64,000 nt of DNA from Bacillus sp. UNC438CL73TsuS30 (lineage in GTDB: Bacteria; Bacillota; Bacilli; Bacillales; Cytobacillaceae), in NCBI RefSeq assembly GCF_000482325.1, contig NZ_KI535296.1, positions 262,854 through 326,853 on the forward strand, given 5' to 3'. Under the pieces are notes generated by a model. The model was not told where the DNA came from, ran no database searches, and saw only the letters and a program-made list of their open reading frames with translations. How positions within the stretch are numbered: position 1 is the first letter of the stretch; each line of letters opens with the position of its first letter. The translations under genes and the position numbers were made by a program. Below, one piece after another: positions 17,254 to 26,315 of this stretch.

Positions 17254-18414
17254 TTATTCTTTGTGACACGCAGAGCATGTTCTTTTTACGTGACAGGTAT
17301 AACAAAAATTTGTTACCTTTTGATTTGATTCTAAAGGAACAGGGTGCCTTTTCTTGTCAAATCCTTTGTGCATAGCTGGATGACAAGAAGAGCAGGCTGC
17401 TGTTGTAGTTTGATACTGACTTGTTTGCTGATAATCATGACAAGCTAAACATTTCTGCTTATCCTTAGACGCTTGAATTTTATGTTCCAACATCCAGCTG
17501 CTATTATGGCTTGCCGGCCGTTTGCTATGACAATCCTTACAGAAGGTATTTTCCTTTGCATAATCCAATTCGGTAATATGTGGTTTGGACGTTTTAATGT
17601 TTTGCAGGACCTTTTCAACAGAAGAAATCGTCTCAAGCCCTTCTATTTTCTCCTTCGACATATACCCATGGCAGGAGTCACATTTTTGAAGATCCTTGCC
17701 TGCTTTTAAACCGTGTTTCAATGTTTTAAAATCAGGATTTTTATGGCTCTTTGGTTCCATTCCTGTTTTATGACAGGTTTCGCAAGCTGTTGAAATATTC
17801 CTAGCCTTATGGCATTCCATACATGTGTCCATGTCAGGACGAGTGAATTTTAAATCGGACATTGCTTGTGTACCAACGGATTGATCCCATTTAGCATAAT
17901 CTGTCTGGTAAGTCATTTTTCTGTCGGCGATTTTCCCGTGGGCAACGCTGCTATGACACTGCACGCACTCTACTCCTTCTTTTAAATGCTTATCATGGGG
18001 GATGATCAGATCCCCCGATGGTGTCACATCCCGTGTCTTTAAATTGTGACATTTTTCACATGAACTGTTAGGTACCTCGTTTGGCATTCGGATAGGAGTA
18101 GCGGTGAGGCTTGAATTATGGTTTTTTAATTGTTCAACTAGCCCCTCCGCTTTATCTTTCGCCAGTTTCTTAAATACAGGGTCGGTGTGACAGTTTACAC
18201 AATCCACTTCATTGTGAGTCGATGCTTTCCACGTATAATACTCCGGTTTCATCTCATGACAACTTGAGCAAAACTTGGAGCTAGATGTTGCTTCCAGCCC
18301 TGTAAAACCTGCAAAGAACAAGATGGCAAGAAAAAACAATGTGATCGTCATATATTTGATTAATTTATACCGATAACGGGGAGGGGCCGGCAGCTCATTT
18401 TGCTCTTCTTCCAT
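17254..18414 (-). CDS. Membrane-anchored dodecaheme NapC/NirT-type cytochrome c
   Basis: A 386-residue protein with a single N-terminal membrane segment (about 20-41) and twelve CXXCH motifs at about 49, 72, 119, 150, 198, 211, 245, 292, 322, 341, 371 and 380. The first four (SKFCSSCHEMKPEYYTWK, DCVNCH, SCEKCH, ECVQCH) have the NapC/NirT arrangement, which normally oxidises menaquinol and passes electrons outward; NapC itself has four hemes, so the remaining eight form an extra extracellular wire. ATG 18414 is chosen since GGAGGGAC lies 7 bases upstream. It follows the decaheme gene by 26 bases. Confidence 0.9.
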   Translation of the reverse strand: MEEEQNELPAPPRYRYKLIKYMTITLFFLAILFFAGFTGLEATSSSKFCSSCHEMKPEYYTWKASTHNEVDCVNCHTDPVFKKLAKDKAEGLVEQLKNHNSSLTATPIRMPNEVPNSSCEKCHNLKTRDVTPSGDLIIPHDKHLKEGVECVQCHSSVAHGKIADRKMTYQTDYAKWDQSVGTQAMSDLKFTRPDMDTCMECHKARNISTACETCHKTGMEPKSHKNPDFKTLKHGLKAGKDLQKCDSCHGYMSKEKIEGLETISSVEKVLQNIKTSKPHITELDYAKENTFCKDCHSKRPASHNSSWMLEHKIQASKDKQKCLACHDYQQTSQYQTTTAACSSCHPAMHKGFDKKRHPVPLESNQKVTNFCYTCHVKRTCSACHKE

Positions 18415-18440
18415 AAATAAGTCCCTCCATTTCAAAAAAT

Positions 18441-19814
18441 TTATTTGTTAACAGGACTTTTAAAGCCTGTTCTATGACAGTATTCGCAATATATATCTGT
18501 AGGTGCTTTCGTATCGGTTGAACCTGGTTTTGGTTTTTTCTGGTCGTGGCAGACGAAGCATTGGGATTTCGCTTCAGCTGTCAGTGCTTTCGTTGAGTGA
18601 GCTGTCAGCCATTGATCGCTTTTCGTATGTCCAGGAGGACGTTTACTGTGACAGGTACTGCAAAACTTATTAATACGGGACTGATCTATTACCACTTTGA
18701 TATCAGGTTGATAATGTGATTTTTTTGTACCTAATTTAAGGATCGAGATAATGTCCTCTTTTGGTATTTCTCTGACCCATTTGGAATCTTGATGGCAGTT
18801 TACACATTTATTTAACTCTTGAACCGCTGTACTTCCATGTTGCTGGTTCCATTGGGCAACTTTATGGGTCTTCGGAACTTTGAACTTTTTATGACAGGTT
18901 CCACATTCCATTGAAACCTTCACATTTGTTTTTTGCTTTCCAATTGCTTGTAAAATGATTTCCTGGGTCTTTTGGTCATGTTTGCCTGCAAGTTCTGCCG
19001 CATTTTCGCCTTCCTTGACTGGTTTTGTGGATGCTGTTTCGGTTTTTCCGTCTGTAAGTTTTTCAAGCTCTTCTGGATTTGGCGGAACATTGTATGCGAC
19101 ATCTTTCCAAGGCTTTTCACCTTTGTTCACTTTATCGTGACAATCGATACAAGTTCCCATGTTCGGACGCACATATTTTTCTTCAATTAATTTTTGCGCA
19201 TTTTTTTCCGTCCACTCTCCACGGGCACTGTCAATGTTTAAACCGCGGGCAGCAATCTTCGCGTGGACAACGCCTGCGTGACAGGTGATACAAGGAATGC
19301 CTTTTTCAATATGTCCTTTATGGTTGACCTTTAAGTCACCAGATGCGGTGACAAGCCGGTTTTTCGAGTGACACTGTAAACAGTTTTCGTTTGAAACAGC
19401 TTCTTCCTCCGTTTGAACGATCTGTTTTGGCACACCAGTAACATGGTAGTAAACTTCCTTCATAGATTTCACCTTGTGTGTCAGCATGTTGGTCACCCCG
19501 GGCTTAATATGGCACTGCACACAGGAGATTTGGTTATGAGCGCTTGCTGTATAGGTTGTATATTCCGGTGCCATTTCGTGACAGCTGGAGCAGAAGGATG
19601 GCGAGTTTGTAATGGATAGTACGCCATATCCTCCGCCAAAAACAACGATACAACCAACAAGGGATGCAAATAATAATTTCCAGCGGGTAACTGGATTTTT
19701 CCAATCTATATTTCTCCACATTTGCCAGAGTCTTTTTATTAGGCCCGATTTTTTTCTATTTTCTCTTGAATCGGGTTCGGCCTCGGAATCTTTCTTTTTT
19801 CCCCAAAAGCCCAT
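18441..19814 (-). CDS. Membrane-anchored decaheme NapC/NirT-type cytochrome c
   Basis: A 457-residue protein, first gene of the cytochrome cluster. A charged cytoplasmic tail (1-45), one membrane segment (about 46-68, LLFASLVGCIVVFGGGYGV) and ten CXXCH motifs at about 75, 98, 145, 175, 222, 304, 337, 385, 419 and 443. The N-terminal tetraheme part (SPSFCSSCHEMAPEYTTYT, SCVQCH, NCLQCH, PCITCH) is NapC/NirT-like and paralogous to the next gene; a 70-residue charged linker (about 228-300) separates it from the second half. ATG 19814 is preferred since GAAGGGTGAG precedes it; the ATG at 19832 has no ribosome site. It is the likely quinol-side entry for electrons. Confidence 0.9.
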   Translation of the reverse strand: MGFWGKKKDSEAEPDSRENRKKSGLIKRLWQMWRNIDWKNPVTRWKLLFASLVGCIVVFGGGYGVLSITNSPSFCSSCHEMAPEYTTYTASAHNQISCVQCHIKPGVTNMLTHKVKSMKEVYYHVTGVPKQIVQTEEEAVSNENCLQCHSKNRLVTASGDLKVNHKGHIEKGIPCITCHAGVVHAKIAARGLNIDSARGEWTEKNAQKLIEEKYVRPNMGTCIDCHDKVNKGEKPWKDVAYNVPPNPEELEKLTDGKTETASTKPVKEGENAAELAGKHDQKTQEIILQAIGKQKTNVKVSMECGTCHKKFKVPKTHKVAQWNQQHGSTAVQELNKCVNCHQDSKWVREIPKEDIISILKLGTKKSHYQPDIKVVIDQSRINKFCSTCHSKRPPGHTKSDQWLTAHSTKALTAEAKSQCFVCHDQKKPKPGSTDTKAPTDIYCEYCHRTGFKSPVNK

Positions 19815-20266
19815 TTTGCTCACCCTTCCCATTTTTGATTGAGCTATCTCTCTATTTTTCCATCTAAACCTCTCTAAAGGTAGTATCTAACATAGGATGT
19901 TTATATTCCAATGTACAATTTGTGAATATTTTTTTAAAAGACTTTTATGATAAAAACAACGTTAATACCTTGTAAAATAAGGGGTTTATTAATAACTTGT
20001 AGACAGTAATTAGTTGTATGAGTGTTAATTTTTATACGTAATTTGGAACTTTTATTCACCTTTTTTCAGTACTGAGAAACTACCGATTAATAGAAGAATT
20101 AAACAAGATATTGTTACAATTTTTCTTCAATGGGAACTTTGTTGTCACACACATAGCGGAAGTGGTAAGATGGAAAGTGATATTCAATTCATTTTGGCAG
20201 GATTTAGTACCTAATATTGCGAATTCTTTATAATAGCAATCTCGATAAAAAGGAGAGTTCAATCAC
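19815..20266. other. Divergent intergenic region cytochrome cluster/secA
   Basis: 452 AT-rich bases with no gene. It should hold the leftward promoter of the cytochrome cluster and the rightward promoter of secA (a TATAAT lies at 20229-20234 without a clear -35). An exact TTTGTGAAT (ResD consensus word) is at 19919-19927, about 105 bases before the decaheme start. Confidence 0.6.
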
Positions 20267-22780
20267 ATGATGGGGATTTTAAATAAATTGTATGATGTGA
20301 ATAAACGTGAGTTAAAACGGTTGGACAAACTTGCGAATCAAATAGAGGCACTTGCGTCTGATACTGAAAAATTAACCGATGATCAACTCCGTGAAAAAAC
20401 GGCGGAATTTAAACAACGCTACCAAAATGGTGAATCCCTTGATGATTTGCAGGTTGAGGCGTTTGCAGTCGTCCGTGAAGGGGCCCGTCGTGTCCTTGGA
20501 TTGTACCCTTATCATGTACAGTTAATGGGGGGGATTTCTCTCCATGAGGGAAACATTTCGGAGATGAAGACCGGGGAAGGTAAAACGTTAACGGCTACGA
20601 TGCCGGTTTATTTGAATGCTCTTTCCGGTAAAGGAGTTCACGTTGTAACGGTCAACGAATACCTTGCAAGCCGTGATGCTCAGGAAATGGGACAGCTCTA
20701 TGAATTTTTAGGGTTAACGGTTGGGTTGAACCTGAATAGTATGACGAGTGAAGAGAAGCAGGAAGCATATGCTGCGGATATTACCTACGGAACTAACAAC
20801 GAATATGGTTTTGACTATCTTCGTGATAACATGGTCCTTTATAAGGAACAAAAGGTTCAACGACCGCTTTTTTATGCAGTCATTGACGAGGTGGACTCCA
20901 TCCTAATTGATGAAGCGCGTACACCGCTAATTATTTCCGGTTCTGCACAAAAATCAACGGCTTTATATATTCAAGCAAATGCGTTTGTGCGTACGCTGAC
21001 GAAAGAAAAGGATTATACGTATGATGAAAAAACAAAAGGCGTTATGCTGACTGAAGAAGGGATCAGCAAAGCAGAGAAGGCTTTTGGTATTGAAAACCTG
21101 TTTGATATGTCCCATGTGTCGTTAAATCATCACATCAATCAAGCGTTAAAAGCCAATGTCAGCATGCATCTTGATGTGGATTACGTCGTTCAGGACGGCG
21201 AAATTGTGATCGTTGACCAATTTACCGGTCGTTTGATGAAGGGACGCCGCTATAGTGAGGGCTTACACCAGGCGATTGAAGCAAAGGAAGGCTTAGAGGT
21301 ACAGAACGAAAGTATGACAATGGCAACGATTACGTTCCAAAACTACTTCCGGATGTATGAGAAATTAGCCGGGATGACGGGTACGGCTAAGACGGAAGAA
21401 GAGGAATTCCGAAACATTTATAATATGAATGTCATCGTGATTCCAACGAATAGACCGATTGCCAGGGATGACCGTGCCGATTTAATTTACTCTACAATGG
21501 AAGGAAAGTTTCGAGCTGTTGTTGAGGATATTGCAGAACGACATCAAAAAGGACAGCCTGTACTTGTCGGTACGGTTGCGATCGAAACATCTGAATTAAT
21601 TTCTAAGCTATTATCGAAAAAAGGCGTCCGACACAATGTCTTGAATGCAAAAAATCATGGACGGGAAGCAGAAATCATTGCGGAAGCTGGCCACCAGGGT
21701 GCAGTAACGATTGCAACAAATATGGCCGGTCGTGGTACAGATATTAAACTTGGTGAAGGGGTTAAAGAATTGGGCGGTCTTGCCGTTATTGGTACGGAGC
21801 GCCATGAAAGCCGACGGATTGACAACCAGCTCCGTGGACGTTCTGGACGTCAAGGAGACCCGGGGATTACCCAGTTCTATTTATCGATGGAAGATGAGCT
21901 GATGCGCCGCTTTGGCTCTGACAATATGAAATCGATGATGCAGCGCCTTGGGATGGATGATACCCAGCCGATCCAAAGTAAAATGGTTTCAAAAGCAGTA
22001 GAATCAGCGCAAAAACGTGTTGAGGGCAATAACTTTGATGCGCGTAAGCAGCTGTTGCAATATGATGATGTGCTTCGCCAGCAGCGTGAAATCATCTATA
22101 CGCAGCGCGATGAATTACTTGAGTCTGAAAACCTGCGTGAAATTGTCGAAGGCATGATTTTACGAACAATCGAGCGGAATGTTGAGGCACATGCGTCACT
22201 GGCGGATGATGAAGAAAATTGGAACCTCCAGGGCGTTGTGGACTTTGTCCATGCTAATCTTCTTCCTGAAGGGGATATTACTTTAGACGATTTAAACGGT
22301 AAAGACCCTGAAGAGATGACCGAGGCTATTTTTGCCAAGGTGAAGGTGCGGTATGATGAAAAAGAGGAGCTGCTTTTCCCAGAACAAATGCGTGAATTTG
22401 AAAAGGTCGTTACGCTTCGCTCTGTAGACTCAAAATGGATTGACCATATTGATGCAATGGACCAGCTTCGTGATGGAATCCATTTACGTGCATACGGACA
22501 GACGGACCCTCTTCGCGAGTACCAGGCAGAAGGCTTCGCAATGTTTGAAGCAATGGTTACTTCAATTGAAGAAGAAGCTGCCATGTACATCATGAAGGCA
22601 GAGATTCGTAACAATTTAGAGCGTCAAGAAGTGGCAAAAGGCGAAGCGGTTCATCCGAAGGACGATGGAGAACCCGTTAAGCAGAAGCCAAAAGTGAAGC
22701 AAATGGATGTAGGCCGAAATGATCCATGTATTTGCGGCAGCGGTAAAAAGTACAAAAATTGCTGTGGAGCAGGGAAATAA
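20267..22780 (+). CDS. secA: Preprotein translocase ATPase SecA
   Basis: An 837-residue motor of the Sec export pathway. Visible are the first nucleotide-binding site (MKTGEGKTLTATMPVYLNAL), the DEVD box (YAVIDEVDSILIDEARTPL), the second fold (ATNMAGRGTDIKLGEGV, RGRSGRQGDPG) and the C-terminal zinc-binding SEC-C motif CICGSGKKYKNCC. Both ATGs at 20267 and 20270 are possible; the first gives MMGILNKL, matching the family pattern, after AAAAGGAGAG. In B. subtilis hpf lies immediately upstream; here 11 kb of accessory DNA separates them. Confidence 0.98.
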   Translation: MMGILNKLYDVNKRELKRLDKLANQIEALASDTEKLTDDQLREKTAEFKQRYQNGESLDDLQVEAFAVVREGARRVLGLYPYHVQLMGGISLHEGNISEMKTGEGKTLTATMPVYLNALSGKGVHVVTVNEYLASRDAQEMGQLYEFLGLTVGLNLNSMTSEEKQEAYAADITYGTNNEYGFDYLRDNMVLYKEQKVQRPLFYAVIDEVDSILIDEARTPLIISGSAQKSTALYIQANAFVRTLTKEKDYTYDEKTKGVMLTEEGISKAEKAFGIENLFDMSHVSLNHHINQALKANVSMHLDVDYVVQDGEIVIVDQFTGRLMKGRRYSEGLHQAIEAKEGLEVQNESMTMATITFQNYFRMYEKLAGMTGTAKTEEEEFRNIYNMNVIVIPTNRPIARDDRADLIYSTMEGKFRAVVEDIAERHQKGQPVLVGTVAIETSELISKLLSKKGVRHNVLNAKNHGREAEIIAEAGHQGAVTIATNMAGRGTDIKLGEGVKELGGLAVIGTERHESRRIDNQLRGRSGRQGDPGITQFYLSMEDELMRRFGSDNMKSMMQRLGMDDTQPIQSKMVSKAVESAQKRVEGNNFDARKQLLQYDDVLRQQREIIYTQRDELLESENLREIVEGMILRTIERNVEAHASLADDEENWNLQGVVDFVHANLLPEGDITLDDLNGKDPEEMTEAIFAKVKVRYDEKEELLFPEQMREFEKVVTLRSVDSKWIDHIDAMDQLRDGIHLRAYGQTDPLREYQAEGFAMFEAMVTSIEEEAAMYIMKAEIRNNLERQEVAKGEAVHPKDDGEPVKQKPKVKQMDVGRNDPCICGSGKKYKNCCGAGK

Positions 22781-22795
22781 TTGTTTTTTTCATAT

Positions 22796-22836
22796 AAGAA
22801 GCGAAATCATATTGGATTTCGCTTCTTGCTTTTCTT
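22796..22836 (+). terminator. Intrinsic terminator of secA
   Basis: A perfect 13-bp stem AAGAAGCGAAATC / GATTTCGCTTCTT is followed by a T-rich tail. Confidence 0.82.
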
Positions 22837-23051
22837 TTAAAGAGTGAATTTATATTATGAATAACTTTTTGGTAAATGTGGATATTGTTTATTGAATTGT
22901 TGATATTTTTTGTGAATTTGTTAGTAACTAACTGAATATGTGGAAAAAACAGTGCATCTTGTTGATAAGTTATCAAAGTTGTTGAGTTGTCCACAATCTA
23001 TTTTTTACTCATTTAAAAGTTATCCCCATTTTTTTATAAAAACGGCTTGAT

Positions 23052-23081
23052 TTGGATTTTTGGAAGGTATGCCGTTATAAT
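23052..23081 (+). promoter_or_regulatory. Predicted sigma-A promoter of prfB
   Basis: TTGGAT at 23052-23057 and TATAAT at 23076-23081 with an 18-base spacer; start expected near 23088, 64 bases before the ATG. Confidence 0.55.
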
Positions 23082-23151
23082 AGATGAGGACTGACCTTAA
23101 TTATTTGCATATACTACGATACAAAATGAATATTTTATAGAGGTGACCAGA

Positions 23152-24253
23152 ATGGAATTAGCAGAAATTCGGAATGAATTAGAAAAAACAGCTAAACGTT
23201 TAGCGGACTTTAGGGGGTCTCTTTGACCTTGAAAATAAGGAAGCAAGAATCGCCGAATTAGACGATCAAATGCTTCATCCTGACTTTTGGAATGATCAGC
23301 AGGCAGCGCAGGTCGTAATCAGTGAGGCGAACGGCTTAAAGGATCAAGTGAATGAATTTACTGATTTAAATGAAACGTATGAAAATTTGGAATTGACTTA
23401 TGAGCTCGTTAAAGAAGAAAGTGATGCGGAATTACAAGCGGAATTGGAAGAAGAGCTGGGACAGTTGACAGAACGCTTAAATCAATTTGAATTACAGCTT
23501 TTGTTAAGCGAAGAGTATGATAAAAATAATGCGATTTTAGAGCTTCACCCTGGTGCAGGCGGTACAGAATCACAGGACTGGGGTTCAATGCTTCTTCGGA
23601 TGTATACAAGATGGGCTGAGAAAAAGGGCTTCAAGGTGGAAACCCTTGATTATCTACCGGGAGATGAAGCAGGGATTAAGAGTGTAACTTTAGCCATCAA
23701 AGGGCATAATGCGTACGGTTATTTGAAGGCAGAAAAAGGGGTACACCGCCTTGTTCGGATTTCTCCATTTGATTCCTCGGGCCGCCGCCATACCTCCTTT
23801 GTTTCATGTGAGGTTATGCCGGAGTTTAACGATGAAATTCAAATCGATATCCGCACAGAGGATTTAAAAATTGACACGTACCGTGCCAGCGGCGCCGGCG
23901 GTCAGCATATCAACACGACCGATTCAGCTGTACGGATTACCCATGTTCCGACAGGGGTAGTAGTAACATGCCAGACGGAACGTTCGCAAATTAAAAACCG
24001 TGAGTCAGCGATGAAAATGTTAAAAGCAAAGCTGTATCAGCGCGAAATTGAGCAGCAGGAAAAAGAACTTTTGGAAATTCGCGGCGAACAAAAAGAAATT
24101 GGCTGGGGAAGCCAAATCCGTTCCTATGTTTTCCATCCGTACTCAATGGTCAAGGATCATCGTACGAGTACCGAGTCAGGAAATGTGCAGGCTGTAATGG
24201 ACGGGGAAATTGATCCGTTTATTGATGCTTATTTAAGATCAAGAATTTCATAA
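23152..24253 (+). CDS. prfB: Peptide chain release factor 2, with programmed +1 frameshift
   Basis: Release factor for UGA and UAA codons, 366 residues after frameshifting, the usual length. Translation starts at ATG 23152 (GAGGTGA upstream) and reads 24 codons to CTT-TGA at 23221-23226; a +1 slip at CTT, helped by the Shine-Dalgarno-like AGGGGG just before, gives CTT-GAC and continues in frame to 24253. This is the classic autoregulation by RF2 level, not a broken gene. The codon-recognition SPF tripeptide (RISPFDSSGRRHTSF) and the catalytic GGQ loop (ASGAGGQHINTTDSAVRI) are intact. Confidence 0.97.
23212..23227 (+). promoter_or_regulatory. RF2 programmed frameshift site
   Basis: AGGGGG-TCT-CTT-TGA-C: internal ribosome-binding-like element, slippery CTT, in-frame UGA followed by C (a weak termination context). 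Confidence 0.95.
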
Positions 24254-24259
24254 TCAATG

Positions 24260-24299
24260 AAAAAAGCCTTTGCCCTAGGATGCGGTAAAGGTTTTTTCA
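24260..24299 (+). terminator. Intrinsic terminator of prfB
   Basis: Arms AAAAAAGCCTTTGCC and GGTAAAGGTTTTTT pair over about 13 bp and end in a T run. Confidence 0.78.
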
Positions 24300-24400
24300 T
24301 TTTTAAGGGACAAAACCTGGCGGTAGAATAAAAAAATTGTCCCCCAAGGACGAAATCCAACAGAAGCGATAGCGAAATGTCCTAAAAACTTTAAGGATAA

Positions 24401-25160
24401 AATTCATCCCCTTGATGAAGGATGTTTTCATGGAAATCCACGTTATTTCGTCCTGCATCCCCTTGATGAAGGACGTTTTCAGGGCTATCCTCAATATTTC
24501 GTCCTTCATTCCCTTGATGAAGGAAGTTTTCATGGAAATCCACAGTATTTCGTCCTTCATCCCCTTGATGAAGGACGTTTTCAGGGCTATCCACGGTAAA
24601 ACGTCCTTCATCCCCTTGATGAAGGACGTTTTCATGGAAATCCACAGTATTTCGTCCTTCAATCCCTTGATGAAGGACGTTTTCATGGAAATCCACGTTA
24701 TTTCGTCCTTCATCCCCCTGATGAAGGAAGTTTTCAGGGCTATCCATAGTATTTCGTCCTTCATCCCCTTGATGAAGGACGTTTTCAGGGCTATCCTCAA
24801 TATTTCGTCCTTCATCCCCTTGATGAAGGAGGTTTTCAGGGCTATCCTCAATATTTCGTCCTTCATTCCCTTGATGAAGGAAGTTTTCAGGGCTATCCAC
24901 AGTATTTCGTCCTTCATCCCCTTGATGAAGGAAGTTTTCAGGGCTATCCACAGTATTTCGTCCTTCATCCCCTTGATGAAGGACGTTTTCATGGAAATCC
25001 ACAGTATTTCGTCCTTCATCCCCTTGATGAAGGAAGTTTTCATGGAAATCCACAGTATTTCGTCCTTCATCCCCTTGATGAAGGAAGTTTTCAGGGCTAT
25101 CCTCAATATTTCGTCCTTCAATCCCCTTGATGAAGGAGGTTTTCAAGGATATCCACGCCT
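24401..25160. repeat. 51-bp-period tandem array of 15 palindromes
   Basis: Fifteen copies of a palindrome with arms (G)TCCTTCATC and GATGAAGGA(C/A) around a 5-nt CCCTT loop, with the loop centre recurring every 51 bases (near 24411, 24462, 24513 and so on to 25074; the last is 52 away). The roughly 26-base spacers come in two families: type 1 with CATGGAAATCCAC (spacers 1, 3, 5, 6, 12, 13) and type 2 with CAGGGCTATCC (2, 4, 7-11, 14). Because 51 is divisible by 3, long reading frames appear in several frames on both strands; none has a ribosome site or non-repeat domain. Spacers are not unique, so this is not CRISPR. Confidence 0.92.
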
Positions 25161-25397
25161 TCAGGAGCAATAGCGAAATGTCCCAAAAACCAATTTTAAG
25201 GACGAAATCCAACAGTCGTACCAGCAAAACATCTATAAAATGGGCCTTTTAGGACAAAATGATTTAAAAGAAGAAGAAAATGTTCCAATCTCTATTACCC
25301 CATTTCCGCTTCGACGCTTCAACTCAATGCCATTTACACCAAAAAATACCCATGCTATACTCACACTCGAAATTGATAAACACAAGGGGAATATGAA

Positions 25398-26264
25398 ATG
25401 AATAAAGTTCTAAAACTCACACAAACGAATCCGAAAATCGAAGTGGCCATTGACTATATTTTTGTTCTCATCGGATCAGCCATTATTGCCATTTCTTTTA
25501 ACGTTTTTTTACTGCCCAATCAAATTGCTTCCGGCGGGGTAAGCGGCATTAGTACGATTTTACATGCTGTTCTTGGATTGGAGCCAGCGTATGTTCAATG
25601 GGCCTTCAATATCCCGTTGTTTATTGCGGGCATCATTTTTTTAGGAAAACAGTTTGGCGCAAAAACACTGGCTGGTACCATTTTTTTACCTTTCGTTGTT
25701 TATTTCACAAAAAATATGGAACCTTGGACCCATGACGCTCTACTTGGAGCATTGTTTGGCGGTATTGGTGTTGGGCTTGGCTTAGGCATTGTTTTTAGAG
25801 GGAGAGCATCAACAGGGGGAACGGACCTTGCCGCACAAATTATTAATAAATACACGGGATTTACCCTTGGGACATGTGTGGTACTCATTGACGGGTTAAT
25901 TGTCCTAACCGCTGCGATAGTATTTGATATCGAAAAAGGGCTTTATGCCCTTATTGGTTTGTATGTGACAAGCAGGACCATCGATTTAATTCAAGTTGGT
26001 TTTGGCCGATCAAAAATGGCCATGATCATTACTAGTAAACAAGAAGAGGTTCGCGCAGGAATTTTGAATAAAATTGACCGTGGTGTGACAAAACTATCAG
26101 CATATGGTGGATTTACAGACCATGAACGCCCAGTTCTCATGTGCGTGGTGGACCAAACGGAGTTCACAAAATTGAAACAATTGGTTAAAACCCTTGATCC
26201 ATCTGCATTTATCGTGGTTATGGATGCTGCGGAAGTATTGGGAGAGGGTTTCAAACGCGCGTAG
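25398..26264 (+). CDS. yvjA: YitT family membrane protein (YvjA)
   Basis: A 288-residue membrane protein of the YitT family: five or so hydrophobic segments in residues 15-185 (YIFVLIGSAIIAISFNVFLL; GLYALIGLYVTSRTIDLIQ) and a C-terminal cytosolic DUF2179 domain (about 205-285: KMAMIITSKQEEVRAGILNK, GGFTDHERPVLMCVV). Function is unknown; the DUF2179 fold resembles PII/ACT-like ligand-binding domains. Position between prfB and cccB is as in B. subtilis. Confidence 0.88.
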   Translation: MNKVLKLTQTNPKIEVAIDYIFVLIGSAIIAISFNVFLLPNQIASGGVSGISTILHAVLGLEPAYVQWAFNIPLFIAGIIFLGKQFGAKTLAGTIFLPFVVYFTKNMEPWTHDALLGALFGGIGVGLGLGIVFRGRASTGGTDLAAQIINKYTGFTLGTCVVLIDGLIVLTAAIVFDIEKGLYALIGLYVTSRTIDLIQVGFGRSKMAMIITSKQEEVRAGILNKIDRGVTKLSAYGGFTDHERPVLMCVVDQTEFTKLKQLVKTLDPSAFIVVMDAAEVLGEGFKRA

Positions 26265-26315
26265 ACTTGGTATACTAGTTAGGTAATGGTAAAATTTTCT
26301 GAAGGGGGAGTAGCA

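Larger units (their letters stand above)
22781..23151. other. secA-prfB intergenic region
   Basis: 371 bases without a gene: the secA terminator, an AT-rich stretch, then the prfB promoter. A TTTGTGAAT word is present near 22910 but is probably chance in AT-rich DNA. Confidence 0.6.
24254..25397. other. prfB-yvjA intergenic region with hairpin minisatellite
   Basis: 1144 bases with no credible gene. In order: the prfB terminator, a flank carrying GACGAAATCCAACAG and AGCGAAATGTCC words, the 51-bp-period array, a second flank carrying the same two words in the opposite order (near 25170-25216), and about 180 bases leading to yvjA. Confidence 0.8.

Noticed and set aside
22905..22920. TTTGTGAAT word between secA and prfB as a ResD site (also one near 43893)
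   Set aside because: Isolated words in AT-rich DNA with no respiratory gene downstream; used only to weigh the claim for the cytochrome genes.
23152..23270. prfB as a frameshifted pseudogene
   Set aside because: The AGGGGG-TCT-CTT-TGA-C site is the standard RF2 programmed frameshift and the protein length after +1 shift is normal.
24401..25160. CRISPR array
   Set aside because: Spacers belong to two recurring families instead of being unique, the repeat is a plain palindrome, and no cas gene is present.
24303..25227. Long reading frames (250-278 residues) on both strands across the 51-bp array, with 17-residue repeats such as MKDEILWISMKTSFIKG
   Set aside because: They exist only because the period is divisible by three and lacks stops; open frames occur in several frames and both strands at once, with no ribosome site and no non-repeat domain.
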